This document shows, piece by piece, positions 30,759-39,722 of a stretch of 56,891 bases of DNA; the first letter of the stretch is position 1, and each line of letters starts with the position of its first letter. Origin of the DNA: Comamonas sp. lk (GTDB lineage Bacteria > Pseudomonadota > Gammaproteobacteria > Burkholderiales > Burkholderiaceae_C); assembly GCA_945925985.1 (NCBI GenBank), contig CAMELV010000023.1, positions 1 through 56,891 of the forward strand, in the 5' to 3' direction. Both the position numbers and the translations under genes were made by a program. The notes beneath the pieces were generated by a model. That model saw nothing but the letters and a program-made list of their open reading frames with translations. It was not told where the DNA came from and searched no databases.

Positions 30759-33700
30759 TCAGAGCCGGGCTGGAGCCGATGGGGCTGCTGCGCCGGGCGT
30801 GCGACGCACCCAGCGTGATAGCCGGCCCAGCAGGTGCGCCAGATCATCAATATAGGTGAACACCGCCGGCACCACCAGCAGGCTGAGCAGGGTGGAGGTG
30901 ATCAGTCCGCCGATCACGGCGATCGCCATCGGCGAGCGAAAACTTGGGTCGGCGCCCCAGCCCAGCGCCAGCGGCATCATGCCGGCCCCCATGGCGATGG
31001 TGGTCATGATGATCGGCCGGCTGCGCTTGTGACAGGCGTCCACCAGCGCCTCAAAGCGCGCCATGCCGGCCTGGCGCGCCAGGATGGCGTAGTCCACCAG
31101 CAGAATCGAGTTCTTGGTGACGATGCCCATCAGCATGATCAGCCCGATCATCGAGGGCATGGACAGGGCGCGATCGGTCAGCAGCAACGCGACAAAGGCG
31201 CCGCCCATGCTCAGTGGCAGTGCCGCCAGGATGGTGACGGGCTGCATGAAGTCCTTGAACAACAGCACCAGTACGCCATAGATGCACAGCACGCCAATCA
31301 GCATGGCGATACCGAAGCTGGCAAACAGCGCCTGCATCTCCTGCGCGTCACCGAGTTCAGCGATTTTCACGCCCGGAGGCAGGTTTTTGAGGCTCGGCAG
31401 AGCGCGCGCCTCTGCATTGACTTCGCCAAGCTGACGGCTGCCAAGTTCGACGTCAAAGGTCACGTTGCGGCTGCGGTTGAGCCGGTCGATCTGTGCAGGT
31501 CCGCTGTCCATGCTGATGCTCGCAACGTGGCCCAGCGGAACCGGGCCGTGCCGCCCCGGCACATTCAGCCGGGCCAGTGCCGCCATATCCGCGCGCACCG
31601 CATCGGGCAGTTTGACCCGGATCGGCACCTGGCGCTCCGAAAGATTGAGTTTGGACAGGCTGGTGTCGTAATCTCCTGCGGTGGCCACCCGGACCGTCTC
31701 GCCGATGGCGGCAGCCGTTACGCCGAGGTCAGCGGCGCGCGCCGGGTCAGGCCGCACGATGATCTCGGGCCGGACCAACGAGGCGCTGGACTGGACATTG
31801 CCCACGCCCTTCAGGCCGCGCAGCTCGCGTTCCACTTGCCGCGCCGTCGCCATGAGCGCCAACGGGTCTTCGCTTTGCAGCACCAACTGCATCTTGACGC
31901 CGGTATCGGGCGGGCCGACGGTGAAGCGGGCACCGGCCACGTCACCAAGTTTGCGCCTCAGCTGGGCTTCTATGTCGGCCATGGAGGTGCTGCGTTCGTC
32001 GCGGTGGCTGGTGCTCAAGGTCAGCACCGCGCGCCGGGCCTCTGCTGCAGCACCCGGGGCGAATGCGTCGCCACTGGAGCCGCCGCCGATCGAGCTGAAC
32101 ACGCTCTTGACTTCAGGCTCAGAGATGGCAGCCAGCCGAGCCAGTTCGGCCACGGCGCGGGTCTCGGCCAAAGAGCTGCCAGGCGGCAGCTCCAGGGTGA
32201 TCTGGGTCTGGCCCCGGTCGGCTGCCGGTACAAAACCGGTGGGCAGCAGTGGCACCAGGGCGATCGAGCCCACAAAAAACAGGGCCGATCCCAGCATGGT
32301 CAGGCCACGGTGGCGCAGGCACCAGCGCATCGTGCCCATGTAACGCGCCATCAGCCAGCTGTCGGGCGGCTCCCCGAGCACCGCCGCGTCGCCAGCTGGT
32401 CGCGCGTGCGGTTTGAGCAGGTAGGCCGCCATCATTGGCGTCAGCAGCCGGGCCACCATCAGCGAGGCCAGAATGGCCAGTACGGCGGTCCAGCCAAATT
32501 GCTTAAAGAAAAGGCCCGGCACCCCGCCCATGAAGGCAGTGGGCAAAAACACCGCCACCAACGCGAGGGTGGTGGCAATCACCGCCATGCCGATCTCGTC
32601 GGCCGCCTCCATGGATGCCTGGTACGGCGTTTTACCCATCCGCAGGTGGCGTTCGATGTTTTCGATTTCGACAATGGCGTCGTCAACCAGTACCCCCACC
32701 ACCAGCGCCAGCGACAGCAGCGTCACCGTGTTGAGGGTGTAGCCGAAATACTGCAACCCGAGAAAGGTCGGGATCACCGACAGCGGCAGGGCAGCGGCCG
32801 CCACCAGGGTGGCGCGCCAGTCGCGTAAAAACCACCACACCACCAGCACTGCCAACAGCGCGCCTTCGTACAGCAGCTCCATCGAGCCGCGAAAGTTCTC
32901 CGCCACCGGGGCGGCGTTGTCGATCGCCTGTGTCAGCTGGATCTGTGGAAAACGGGTCTGCAGCTCGGCCACGGCTGTGCGCACGCCACTGGCCACGGTC
33001 ACCTCGCTGGCCCCCTTAGTGCGAAATACTTCGAAGCCGACGACCTCCCGGCCGTCCAGCGTGGCCAGTGCTCGCGGCTCGGCCACCGTGTCCAAAACGC
33101 GGGCCACATCGCCTAGCCGGATCTGACGGCCGTCGGCCAGGCTGATGTCAAGCTGGGCCAGCTCGGCGGCGGTCTTGACCGTGCCGATGGTGCGCACCGA
33201 CTGCTCGGCGCCGCTGATGTCGCCGCGCCCGCCCGGTGCCTCTTGCTGCACCAGTCGCAGCCGGCGCGAGACGTCAATCGCCGACACCTGCAAGGCGGCC
33301 ATGCGCGAGGCGTCGAGCTCGACCCGTACCTCTCGCGTGACGCCGCCCATGCGTTTGACGGCGCCTACGCCAGGCACCGCCAGCAGCCGCTTGGCCACGG
33401 TGTTATCGACAAACCAGCTCAGGTCCTGGGTGTCAAGCAGGCTGCCGGTGGTGGCGGTGGTGGCCGCGGCCGTGGCGGTGAAGGTCAAGACCACGCGCCC
33501 GGCGGTCGATGCCTTGGTGACCGTTGGATCACGCAAATCGGCTGGGAGGTCTGCTCGCACCCGGGCTACGGCGTCACGCACGTCGTTGACAGCGTCAGTG
33601 ATCGGTTTCTCAAGAATGAACTCGACCGTCACCTGGACCTCGCCGTCCAATACCTTGGTGTAAATGTTTTTCACGCCCTGCAGCGTGGCCACGGAGTTCT

Positions 33701-33902
33701 CCAGCTTGCGCGCGACTTCGGTTTCGAGTTGCGCTGGTGCGGAGCCTGCAAGCGAGGCGCTGATGGTGACGATCGGCAGCTCGATGTCGGGGAAATCCTG
33801 CACCACGCTGGCACGATAGGCCAGCAGCCCAGCCAGTGTCAGCAGCACGAAAAGCATGATGGCCGGCACCGGATTCTTGATCGAGAGCGAGGAGAAGTTC
33901 AT
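30759..33902 (-). CDS. RND-family efflux pump, inner-membrane transporter (AcrB/MexF type, HAE-1)
   Basis: The 1047-residue protein has the twofold RND layout: MNFSSLSIKNPVPAIMLFVLL (first span), two large periplasmic domains, and proton relay Asp residues in LALVVGVLVDDAIVEIENIERHL. A second half ends LITSTLLSLLVVPAVFTYIDDLA. It should export hydrophobic compounds, driven by protons, together with the adaptor encoded 9 bases upstream. No outer membrane channel gene is present, so it must borrow a TolC/OprM-type protein from elsewhere. The cargo is unknown; the upstream esterase gene in the same operon hints at an ester-derived or aromatic compound. Confidence 0.95.
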   Translation of the reverse strand: MNFSSLSIKNPVPAIMLFVLLTLAGLLAYRASVVQDFPDIELPIVTISASLAGSAPAQLETEVARKLENSVATLQGVKNIYTKVLDGEVQVTVEFILEKPITDAVNDVRDAVARVRADLPADLRDPTVTKASTAGRVVLTFTATAAATTATTGSLLDTQDLSWFVDNTVAKRLLAVPGVGAVKRMGGVTREVRVELDASRMAALQVSAIDVSRRLRLVQQEAPGGRGDISGAEQSVRTIGTVKTAAELAQLDISLADGRQIRLGDVARVLDTVAEPRALATLDGREVVGFEVFRTKGASEVTVASGVRTAVAELQTRFPQIQLTQAIDNAAPVAENFRGSMELLYEGALLAVLVVWWFLRDWRATLVAAAALPLSVIPTFLGLQYFGYTLNTVTLLSLALVVGVLVDDAIVEIENIERHLRMGKTPYQASMEAADEIGMAVIATTLALVAVFLPTAFMGGVPGLFFKQFGWTAVLAILASLMVARLLTPMMAAYLLKPHARPAGDAAVLGEPPDSWLMARYMGTMRWCLRHRGLTMLGSALFFVGSIALVPLLPTGFVPAADRGQTQITLELPPGSSLAETRAVAELARLAAISEPEVKSVFSSIGGGSSGDAFAPGAAAEARRAVLTLSTSHRDERSTSMADIEAQLRRKLGDVAGARFTVGPPDTGVKMQLVLQSEDPLALMATARQVERELRGLKGVGNVQSSASLVRPEIIVRPDPARAADLGVTAAAIGETVRVATAGDYDTSLSKLNLSERQVPIRVKLPDAVRADMAALARLNVPGRHGPVPLGHVASISMDSGPAQIDRLNRSRNVTFDVELGSRQLGEVNAEARALPSLKNLPPGVKIAELGDAQEMQALFASFGIAMLIGVLCIYGVLVLLFKDFMQPVTILAALPLSMGGAFVALLLTDRALSMPSMIGLIMLMGIVTKNSILLVDYAILARQAGMARFEALVDACHKRSRPIIMTTIAMGAGMMPLALGWGADPSFRSPMAIAVIGGLITSTLLSLLVVPAVFTYIDDLAHLLGRLSRWVRRTPGAAAPSAPARL

Positions 33903-33911
33903 GACTGCTCC

Positions 33912-35174
33912 TTATTTCGTAGCGGGTGTGTCAGGGTTGGCAAGGGCTGAGGCCGGATTTGTTGCTGAACCCGGCGCGACTTTGACCAGGTCGCCATCGT
34001 TCAGGAAACCTGCGCCGCTGGCCACCAGCAGAGCCTCGGCGCCAACGCCGTCCAGCAGTTCAACCCGCTCGCCGATCCGCCGGCCCGTTTGCACCTTGAG
34101 CTGACTCACGCGCTGGTCTGCATTGAGCCGGAACACATAACTGAAGCCATCGCGCACCACCACGGCCTGCTGCGGCACCGTCAGCGCTGGTGAGCTGCCC
34201 AAATCGAACTCGCCGCGTGCAAACATGCCGGCTTTGAAACTGCTCGGGCTGCCGCTCTGCCTGGGAAGATCCACATAGACGAGGCCGGAACGAGTTTGCG
34301 GGTCGACCGTGGGTGCCACCATGCGGACCCGCCCCTTAAGCTCAGTGCCGCTTGCGGCCAGCACGGTCACCGCGGCTCCGGGCCGCAGGCGGGAGAGCTC
34401 GGCCGAACTAACCTCGGCGCGCCACTCCAATCGTCCCTGGCGGATCAGCCGGAACAGCTCAGCGCCTGCCCCCACCACGGCGCCGACCGTCGCCAGGCGC
34501 GCCGAGATGACGCCACCGTCGGGCGCGCGCACTTCGGCATACTGCAAACGCAGCATTTGGGCTGCCAGCCCGGCCTTGACCGACTCGACCCGGGCTCTGG
34601 CGGTCTGTTCGGCTGTCAGGTACTGGTTGATTTGCTGGCCACTGAAGACGCCGGTATTTTGCAGAGCGCGCACCCGGTCGGCGTTGGCACTGGCCTCCTG
34701 GGCGTTGGCGCTGGCCTCGGTCACGGCGGCGCGTGCCTGTGCCACGTCAGACTGCACCGCCTCGGTGGCAAACCGGGCCAACACCTGGCCACGTTGAACG
34801 ACGTCGCCGACGTTGACCAGCACCTCAGCCAGCCGCAGACCGCTGATTTCGGCGCCAATGCTGGCTTCCTGCCAGGCGGCTACATTGCCGTTGGCACTGA
34901 GTTTGATCGGCAGGGCGCTGATTTGGGCGCGGATGCTGGTCACGGTCAGGGCGGGTCGCGCCGCCACGGGTGCAGGCGGCACCGATGGTTGCGGTGCAGC
35001 TTGGGGACGGTTCAGCCCGTAAGCGATGGCCACGGCAACAGCCACGGCGGCCAGAATGAGTGCAAGCGAGAAATAGGTTTTGGCAAAGCGCATGGGGGTC
35101 AGGGTGCTCAGGCAGAAAGGGGTGTGGACGGCGCGTGAGGGCGGCAGTGCCCTCGACGCGTCTGTCCGGTTCAT
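33912..35174 (-). CDS. RND efflux periplasmic adaptor (membrane fusion protein)
   Basis: The adaptor has a membrane anchor (FSLALILAAVAVAVAIAYGL), a lipoyl/beta-barrel core (LAEVLVNVGDVVQRGQVLAR), a coiled-coil hairpin rich in Ala/Gln (VAQARAAVTEASANAQEASA), and a C-terminal domain with PALTVPQQAVVVRDGFSYVF. It links the inner membrane pump to an outer membrane channel. The start at 35174 (420 residues) overlaps the esterase stop as ATGA, which favours coupling; a start at 35093 (MRFAKTYFSLAL) would give a more usual short signal anchor. Neither has a strong ribosome binding site. The pump gene follows after 9 bases. Confidence 0.9.
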   Translation of the reverse strand: MNRTDASRALPPSRAVHTPFCLSTLTPMRFAKTYFSLALILAAVAVAVAIAYGLNRPQAAPQPSVPPAPVAARPALTVTSIRAQISALPIKLSANGNVAAWQEASIGAEISGLRLAEVLVNVGDVVQRGQVLARFATEAVQSDVAQARAAVTEASANAQEASANADRVRALQNTGVFSGQQINQYLTAEQTARARVESVKAGLAAQMLRLQYAEVRAPDGGVISARLATVGAVVGAGAELFRLIRQGRLEWRAEVSSAELSRLRPGAAVTVLAASGTELKGRVRMVAPTVDPQTRSGLVYVDLPRQSGSPSSFKAGMFARGEFDLGSSPALTVPQQAVVVRDGFSYVFRLNADQRVSQLKVQTGRRIGERVELLDGVGAEALLVASGAGFLNDGDLVKVAPGSATNPASALANPDTPATK

Positions 35175-36259
35175 GGCAGGTCAGGAAACGGCGTCACGTT
35201 AAGCCCGCGCGGGCGTGCTCGACCGTTGAAAAGCGAATCGACGAAGTCTAGCAGTGTGAGCCAATCGGCCAGGCTGTGATCGTGCCCGCCCGGCCGGAAG
35301 TTTATGGCAAGCTGTGTCGGCACGCCGAGCAGCTGGTACACCGCCAGCGCAGCCTGGTGCGTGAGCCAGCTGCCTTGCGGGTTGGCCCAGGCGTCGCCCA
35401 GCGCCTCGGTGGTCAACAGCGCGCGCGGTGCTATCAGGGCTTTAAGGAAGTGCTGGTCAAAGGGCAGCGCCTGCTCGTGCCCGGCAAACTGCGCCAGGGT
35501 TGGCGCAAACCAGTGCGGAAATGCGCGGGTGATGTCGGTCAGGCTTTCCGCCCCTGGGCCCAGCCAGCGGAAGCAGCCCGCGCCGCCGGCGCCTGAGTCG
35601 TTGGCGCTGGTCAGGGCGATGCGGGAATCGGTGGCGCCCGCCAACAGCGCTGCCTTGCCACCGCGCGAATGGCCGACCACGGCGATGCGCTGCGGGTCGA
35701 CGCGACCAAGTGCGCCTGGATTGGGCTGCTGGCACCCCTGCAGCAGGGCGTCAATGGCGCGGTGATAGCCCCAGGCCCAGCTGGCCAGCGCGGCATGGGG
35801 TTGCCAGACGATGCTGGAGACCTGCGGGTCAGGCGCGATCTCAACCCGATTGAATTGCGCAAAGACCAGGCCACGCGCCAGCACCGCCGCGATCACCTCG
35901 TCGTTCGCGTAATGCCAACAGCCGTCGCCGCTCAACAAAACTGGGCAAGATTGGGCGCCAGGCGGCACAAACACCCGCATTGTGAAACTGTCCATGCCGA
36001 GCGGTCTGACCCGACAGGACAGCAGTTGCGCCCCGCCGAGCTGCCGCACGGTGGCCACGTGCAGGAGTTCAAGGTCCGTGCGGTTTGGCGTGGGTGGTAG
36101 CGGGCCGTACGCCAGCGGCAGCAGGTGGGCGGCAATTTCCGAACGTCGCGCCGGCCATTGGTCCGGCCGGTCGATGATGACGCCGGTGTCCGATCTCAGC
36201 AGCTCAGGCAGCGGGTCGGCGGGCACGGCGGACACCTTGGGGACAGCAGAAAGTGACAT
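35171..36259 (-). CDS. Alpha/beta hydrolase resembling CE15 glucuronoyl esterase
   Basis: The 362-residue protein carries VVGHSRGGKAALLAG (nucleophile Ser, with the G-x-S-R-x-G-K pattern of CE15), NDSGAGGAGCFRWLG, AFPHWFAPTLAQFAGHEQAL with LPFDQHFLKALIAPRALL, and a C-terminal GGHDHSLADW with the catalytic His. This series is characteristic of CE15 glucuronoyl esterases, which cut ester bonds between glucuronoxylan and lignin alcohols. Unusually it has no signal peptide, so it would act in the cytoplasm, and the usual Cys before Ser is His. The natural substrate may therefore differ. It heads the operon with the RND pair and overlaps the adaptor gene by 4 bases. Confidence 0.78.
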   Translation of the reverse strand: MSLSAVPKVSAVPADPLPELLRSDTGVIIDRPDQWPARRSEIAAHLLPLAYGPLPPTPNRTDLELLHVATVRQLGGAQLLSCRVRPLGMDSFTMRVFVPPGAQSCPVLLSGDGCWHYANDEVIAAVLARGLVFAQFNRVEIAPDPQVSSIVWQPHAALASWAWGYHRAIDALLQGCQQPNPGALGRVDPQRIAVVGHSRGGKAALLAGATDSRIALTSANDSGAGGAGCFRWLGPGAESLTDITRAFPHWFAPTLAQFAGHEQALPFDQHFLKALIAPRALLTTEALGDAWANPQGSWLTHQAALAVYQLLGVPTQLAINFRPGGHDHSLADWLTLLDFVDSLFNGRARPRGLNVTPFPDLP

Positions 36260-36354
36260 GGGCGACTGAGTTGGTGAAAACCATGAGTGTGCCAGCCGGG
36301 TTTTGCTCTACCATTTGCGCCTGTCTTCACCCCCACTTTCTGAAAGCTCAAGCC

Positions 36355-37632
36355 ATGTTGACCCCAATTTCCAAAACCGGTATCGCTGCGGCCGCAGCCG
36401 CATTGATGGGCCTGTCGCTGACGGCGCAGGCCGCCGAGATCCGGGTAATGTGTTACCAGGACGGCGTCGAATGTGACGTCACGGCAGCGCAGGCTAAGCG
36501 TTTTGAAGCTGCCAATCCTGGCGTCAAGGTGGTGATCGACACGGTGCCCTACAAGACCATCGTCGAGCAACTGCCCGTGCAGCTGGCTGCAGGTCAGGGC
36601 CCTGACATTGCCCGCGTGACTGATCTGGGCGGCCTGTCTAAGTATTACCTGGACGTCTCAGCCCACGTCAAAGACCGCGCCTACTGGGAATCGAATTTTG
36701 GCGCCACTCTGCCCTGGCTGCGCCCCAGTGCCACCGACAAGGGCATTTACGGATTCATGTCGCAGCTGACCATGACCGGTCCCTATGTCAACAAAACCCT
36801 GTTTGAACAGGCAAAAGTGGCGCTGCCGGGCCCCAAAGCGACCTGGGACGAGTGGGTGGAGGCCGCGCGCAAGGTGAGCAAAGCCACCCAGACCCAGGCT
36901 GCCCTGGCCTGGGACCGCTCCGGCCACCGCTTTGCGGGCCCAGCCATCAGCTACGGCGCCAAAATCTTTGACGCCAAGGGCGATTTGGTGCTGGATGACG
37001 GCTACAAGACCACGGTCAACAAATTTGTGGGGTGGCATAAGGACGGCGCCATGCTCAAAGAGGTATGGGCCGGCTCTGGTGGCTCAAGCTACGCCGACTC
37101 GATCGGCGAGTTCAAGAACGGCCGTGTTGCCATGGTTCTCTCGGGCTCCTGGCAGATCAACCGTCTGCAGAAAGACATCGGCAATGCCTTTGACTGGGTG
37201 GCGGTGCCCAACCCTTGCGGTCCGGCCGCTTGCTCTGGCATTCCGGGCGGTGCCGCCTGGGTCGCGCTGAAGACCAGTAAGTCTCCCAAAGAGGTGGGTA
37301 TGTTCCTGGACTTCATCGCTTCAGAGGCCAATTACGCCGAGTTCACCGGGAAGACCGAGAACATCCCGGCTCACGCCGGTCTGGCCAAGAAGGGCGTGCC
37401 TTACCCTGGCGCCACCCCTGCCGCTCGCGCCGCGTTGGCAAGTTTTAGCGCCGGCGTGGCCAGCCTGTCGCCCGTGGCCTACCAGTTCCAGGGCTACAAG
37501 TTCAACCGCGCCATCATGCTGCCCACCGTGGCTCGTGTGACCCAGGCCATTGTGGGCGAGATGAGCAGTGACGAAGCCATGACCAAGATCGGCGCCGACA
37601 TGGCCGATGCGGTCAAGCAGGCGCAGAAGTAA
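36355..37632 (+). CDS. Sugar ABC transporter substrate-binding protein (family 1)
   Basis: The start at 36355 gives MLTPISKTGIAAAAAALMGL and a Sec signal cut after Ala26 (LTAQA-AEIRV); the upstream extension of the frame is not signal-like. The mature protein fits the MalE/UgpB-type fold (AAQAKRFEAANPGVKVVI; LAAGQGPDIARVTDLGGLSK; FKNGRVAMVLSGSWQINRL; GIPGGAAWVALKTSKSPKEV). It binds a sugar or glycoside in the periplasm and delivers it to the permeases encoded directly downstream. The GH31 enzyme at the operon end suggests an alpha-linked oligosaccharide. It is divergent from the CE15-like esterase gene, with 95 bases between the starts. Confidence 0.93.
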   Translation: MLTPISKTGIAAAAAALMGLSLTAQAAEIRVMCYQDGVECDVTAAQAKRFEAANPGVKVVIDTVPYKTIVEQLPVQLAAGQGPDIARVTDLGGLSKYYLDVSAHVKDRAYWESNFGATLPWLRPSATDKGIYGFMSQLTMTGPYVNKTLFEQAKVALPGPKATWDEWVEAARKVSKATQTQAALAWDRSGHRFAGPAISYGAKIFDAKGDLVLDDGYKTTVNKFVGWHKDGAMLKEVWAGSGGSSYADSIGEFKNGRVAMVLSGSWQINRLQKDIGNAFDWVAVPNPCGPAACSGIPGGAAWVALKTSKSPKEVGMFLDFIASEANYAEFTGKTENIPAHAGLAKKGVPYPGATPAARAALASFSAGVASLSPVAYQFQGYKFNRAIMLPTVARVTQAIVGEMSSDEAMTKIGADMADAVKQAQK

Positions 37633-37637
37633 GTTTC

Positions 37638-38627
37638 TTGCAACTGGCAGTCCGCCTCTGCGGCTACTTTTTTAACCTGTTCGAGCCGCTGTTCCGGGTC
37701 GGCCAACGCTGGCTCGGTCTGTCTCGGCTGGGCTGGCTGTTTGTCGCCCCGAACCTGTTGGTTTTCGGCCTTTTCACTTTTTTGCCGATCCTGATCAACC
37801 TGGTGTACGCCACCACCGGTGGCGTCAAACTGATGCCGCTAGAGCGGCCTTTCACGGGTGCCGAAAACTTCGCCATCCTGCTGGAATGCCGTCACTACTT
37901 TGACATCCAGAGCTGTCGCAAGGACGTGTTTTGGCGAGCCATTTTCAACACCATCCGATTCAGCTTGATCCAGGTGGTGTTGATGGTGGGACTGTCGCTG
38001 GTGACGGCGCTGGTGTTGAACCGCAAGATCATTGGCCGCGGCTTCTGGCGTGGCGTGTTTTTTTACCCGGTGCTGCTGTCGCCGGTGGTGGTGGCGCTGA
38101 TCTGGAAATGGCTGTTGCAAAGCCAGGGCGTGTTCAATGCTGGCTTGGTGGCTGCCGGCGCGGCGCCGGTGGACTGGCTGCTCGATGCCGGTTGGGCCTT
38201 CTTCTGGACCGTGTTTGTGTCGATCTGGGCACACATGGGTTTTTACACGTTGATTTTGCTGGCGGGCCTGCAGGCCATTCCCAAAGACATGTACGAGGCG
38301 GCCCAGCTCGACGCGGCCAGCCCCTGGCGCACCCTGCGCCGCATCACGCTGCCCCTGCTAATGCCCAATTTGATCGTGGTGCTGGTGCTGGCGCTGATTC
38401 GGGCAGTGCAGATATTTGACGAGGTGTTTGTGCTGACCGGCGGCGGCCCGGGCTCGGCCACCACCTTCATCGTTCAATTTATCTACCAGACTGGCTTTGC
38501 CGAGCAGATTCACCTGTACGGTCTGGCAGCGGCAGCATCGCTGATGCTGGCGCTGGGCCTGATTGCGCTGACCCTGGCCCAGCTGCGGTTGACCCGGGCT
38601 AGCACCGCCGGCCAAAAGGCCCGTTAA
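37638..38627 (+). CDS. Sugar ABC transporter permease (UgpA/MalF type)
   Basis: The 329-residue permease has six or seven hydrophobic spans and the cytoplasmic EAA loop MYEAAQLDAASPWRTLRRIT near residue 220, which contacts the ATPase. It starts with a TTG at 37638, only 5 bases after the binding protein stop, so it is translationally linked; no better ATG is in frame nearby. Residues 60-95 contain a short periplasmic insertion (ENFAILLECRHYFDIQSCRK) with two Cys that could form a disulphide. It pairs with the next permease. Confidence 0.93.
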   Translation: MQLAVRLCGYFFNLFEPLFRVGQRWLGLSRLGWLFVAPNLLVFGLFTFLPILINLVYATTGGVKLMPLERPFTGAENFAILLECRHYFDIQSCRKDVFWRAIFNTIRFSLIQVVLMVGLSLVTALVLNRKIIGRGFWRGVFFYPVLLSPVVVALIWKWLLQSQGVFNAGLVAAGAAPVDWLLDAGWAFFWTVFVSIWAHMGFYTLILLAGLQAIPKDMYEAAQLDAASPWRTLRRITLPLLMPNLIVVLVLALIRAVQIFDEVFVLTGGGPGSATTFIVQFIYQTGFAEQIHLYGLAAAASLMLALGLIALTLAQLRLTRASTAGQKAR

Positions 38628-38646
38628 GCCGGCCCGAACCTGTCCC

Positions 38647-39696
38647 ATGCGCGCCCTCACTTTCCTCACCCGCACCCGCGGTCGGCAAAGGCTGGACTGG
38701 ACCGACTGGCTCAGCTACCTTTACCTGGGCGTTGGCCTGTTCACGCTGTTTGCCCCCATCGTCTGGTTGCTGATGTCGTCACTCAAGACCGAGAGTGCGT
38801 TGAGCCAGTTTCCGCCCTCGTTTCTGCCTTACAGCCAAAAAACGGTGCAGGTGGCCGGGCATGACAAGCCGCTGCCACTGTTTACCGTGCGTCAGACCGA
38901 TGGCAGCCTGCGCGAGATGGCGCAGGTGCGGCGCATTGGCATCATGGCCACGCTGGTCGACCCGGTGCAGCCGCAGCAGGAGATTCGCGTCAACATCAAC
39001 GACCGCAAGCCGGTCAACGAGCTGACGTTTGCCTGGGGCAATTACACCGACCTGTTTGCCAAATTCAGTTTTGGCCGTTACCTGTGGAACAGCGTCTTCA
39101 TCACCGTGGTGGCGACCCTGCTGACATTGCTGATCAATTCGATGGCAGCCTTTGCCCTGTCCAAGTACCAGTTTCGCGGCCAGAAAGCGGTGTTTTTGCT
39201 GATCATTGCGACCCTGATGATTCCACCCACCATCATTTTGGTGCCGGTGTTCCTGGTGATCAACTCGGTCGGTCTGCTCAACAGCCTGTGGGGCGTGATT
39301 TTGCCGGCCATTGCCACGCCGACCGGGGTGTTTTTGCTGCGCCAGTACATGTTGACCATCCCCGATGAGCTGCTGGAGGCGGCGCGCATGGACCACGCCA
39401 GTGAGTGGCGCATTTACTGGAAGATCATCCTGCCGCTGTCGGCACCCGCGCTGGCTGTGCTGGCTATTTTCTCGGTGATGTGGCGCTGGAACGATTTCCT
39501 GCTGCCGCTGATCGTGCTGTCGCGGTCAGAGTACTTCACCCTGCAACTGGCGCTCAACTCGTTCCAGGGTGAGCTCAACACCCAGTGGCACTATCTGCTG
39601 GCGATGACGGTGATCACCCTGGTCCCGATCACGCTGGTCTTTGCCTTTTTACAAAAGTACATCACCACCGGCATTGCCAGTGCTGGTGTCAAGTAG
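38647..39696 (+). CDS. Sugar ABC transporter permease (UgpE/MalG type)
   Basis: The 349-residue partner permease has the EAA loop DELLEAARMDHASEWRIYWK and six spans. Between the first span and the second lies an unusually large periplasmic insertion (about residues 55-135, SFLPYSQKTVQVAGHDKPLP and onward), which is seen in some glycoside transporters and may help in contact with the binding protein. The gene follows the first permease after 19 bases. The next gene starts 26 bases downstream with a TTG. Confidence 0.93.
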   Translation: MRALTFLTRTRGRQRLDWTDWLSYLYLGVGLFTLFAPIVWLLMSSLKTESALSQFPPSFLPYSQKTVQVAGHDKPLPLFTVRQTDGSLREMAQVRRIGIMATLVDPVQPQQEIRVNINDRKPVNELTFAWGNYTDLFAKFSFGRYLWNSVFITVVATLLTLLINSMAAFALSKYQFRGQKAVFLLIIATLMIPPTIILVPVFLVINSVGLLNSLWGVILPAIATPTGVFLLRQYMLTIPDELLEAARMDHASEWRIYWKIILPLSAPALAVLAIFSVMWRWNDFLLPLIVLSRSEYFTLQLALNSFQGELNTQWHYLLAMTVITLVPITLVFAFLQKYITTGIASAGVK

Positions 39697-39722
39697 CCCG
39701 AACTGTCCCAGAGGTAAACCCA

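Noticed and set aside
30834..32828. 664-codon plus-strand frame opposite the RND pump gene
   Set aside because: The translation is rich in His, Gln, Arg and Gly, as expected for the complement of a high-GC gene, with no domain. The minus strand encodes a full-length RND transporter with all motifs.
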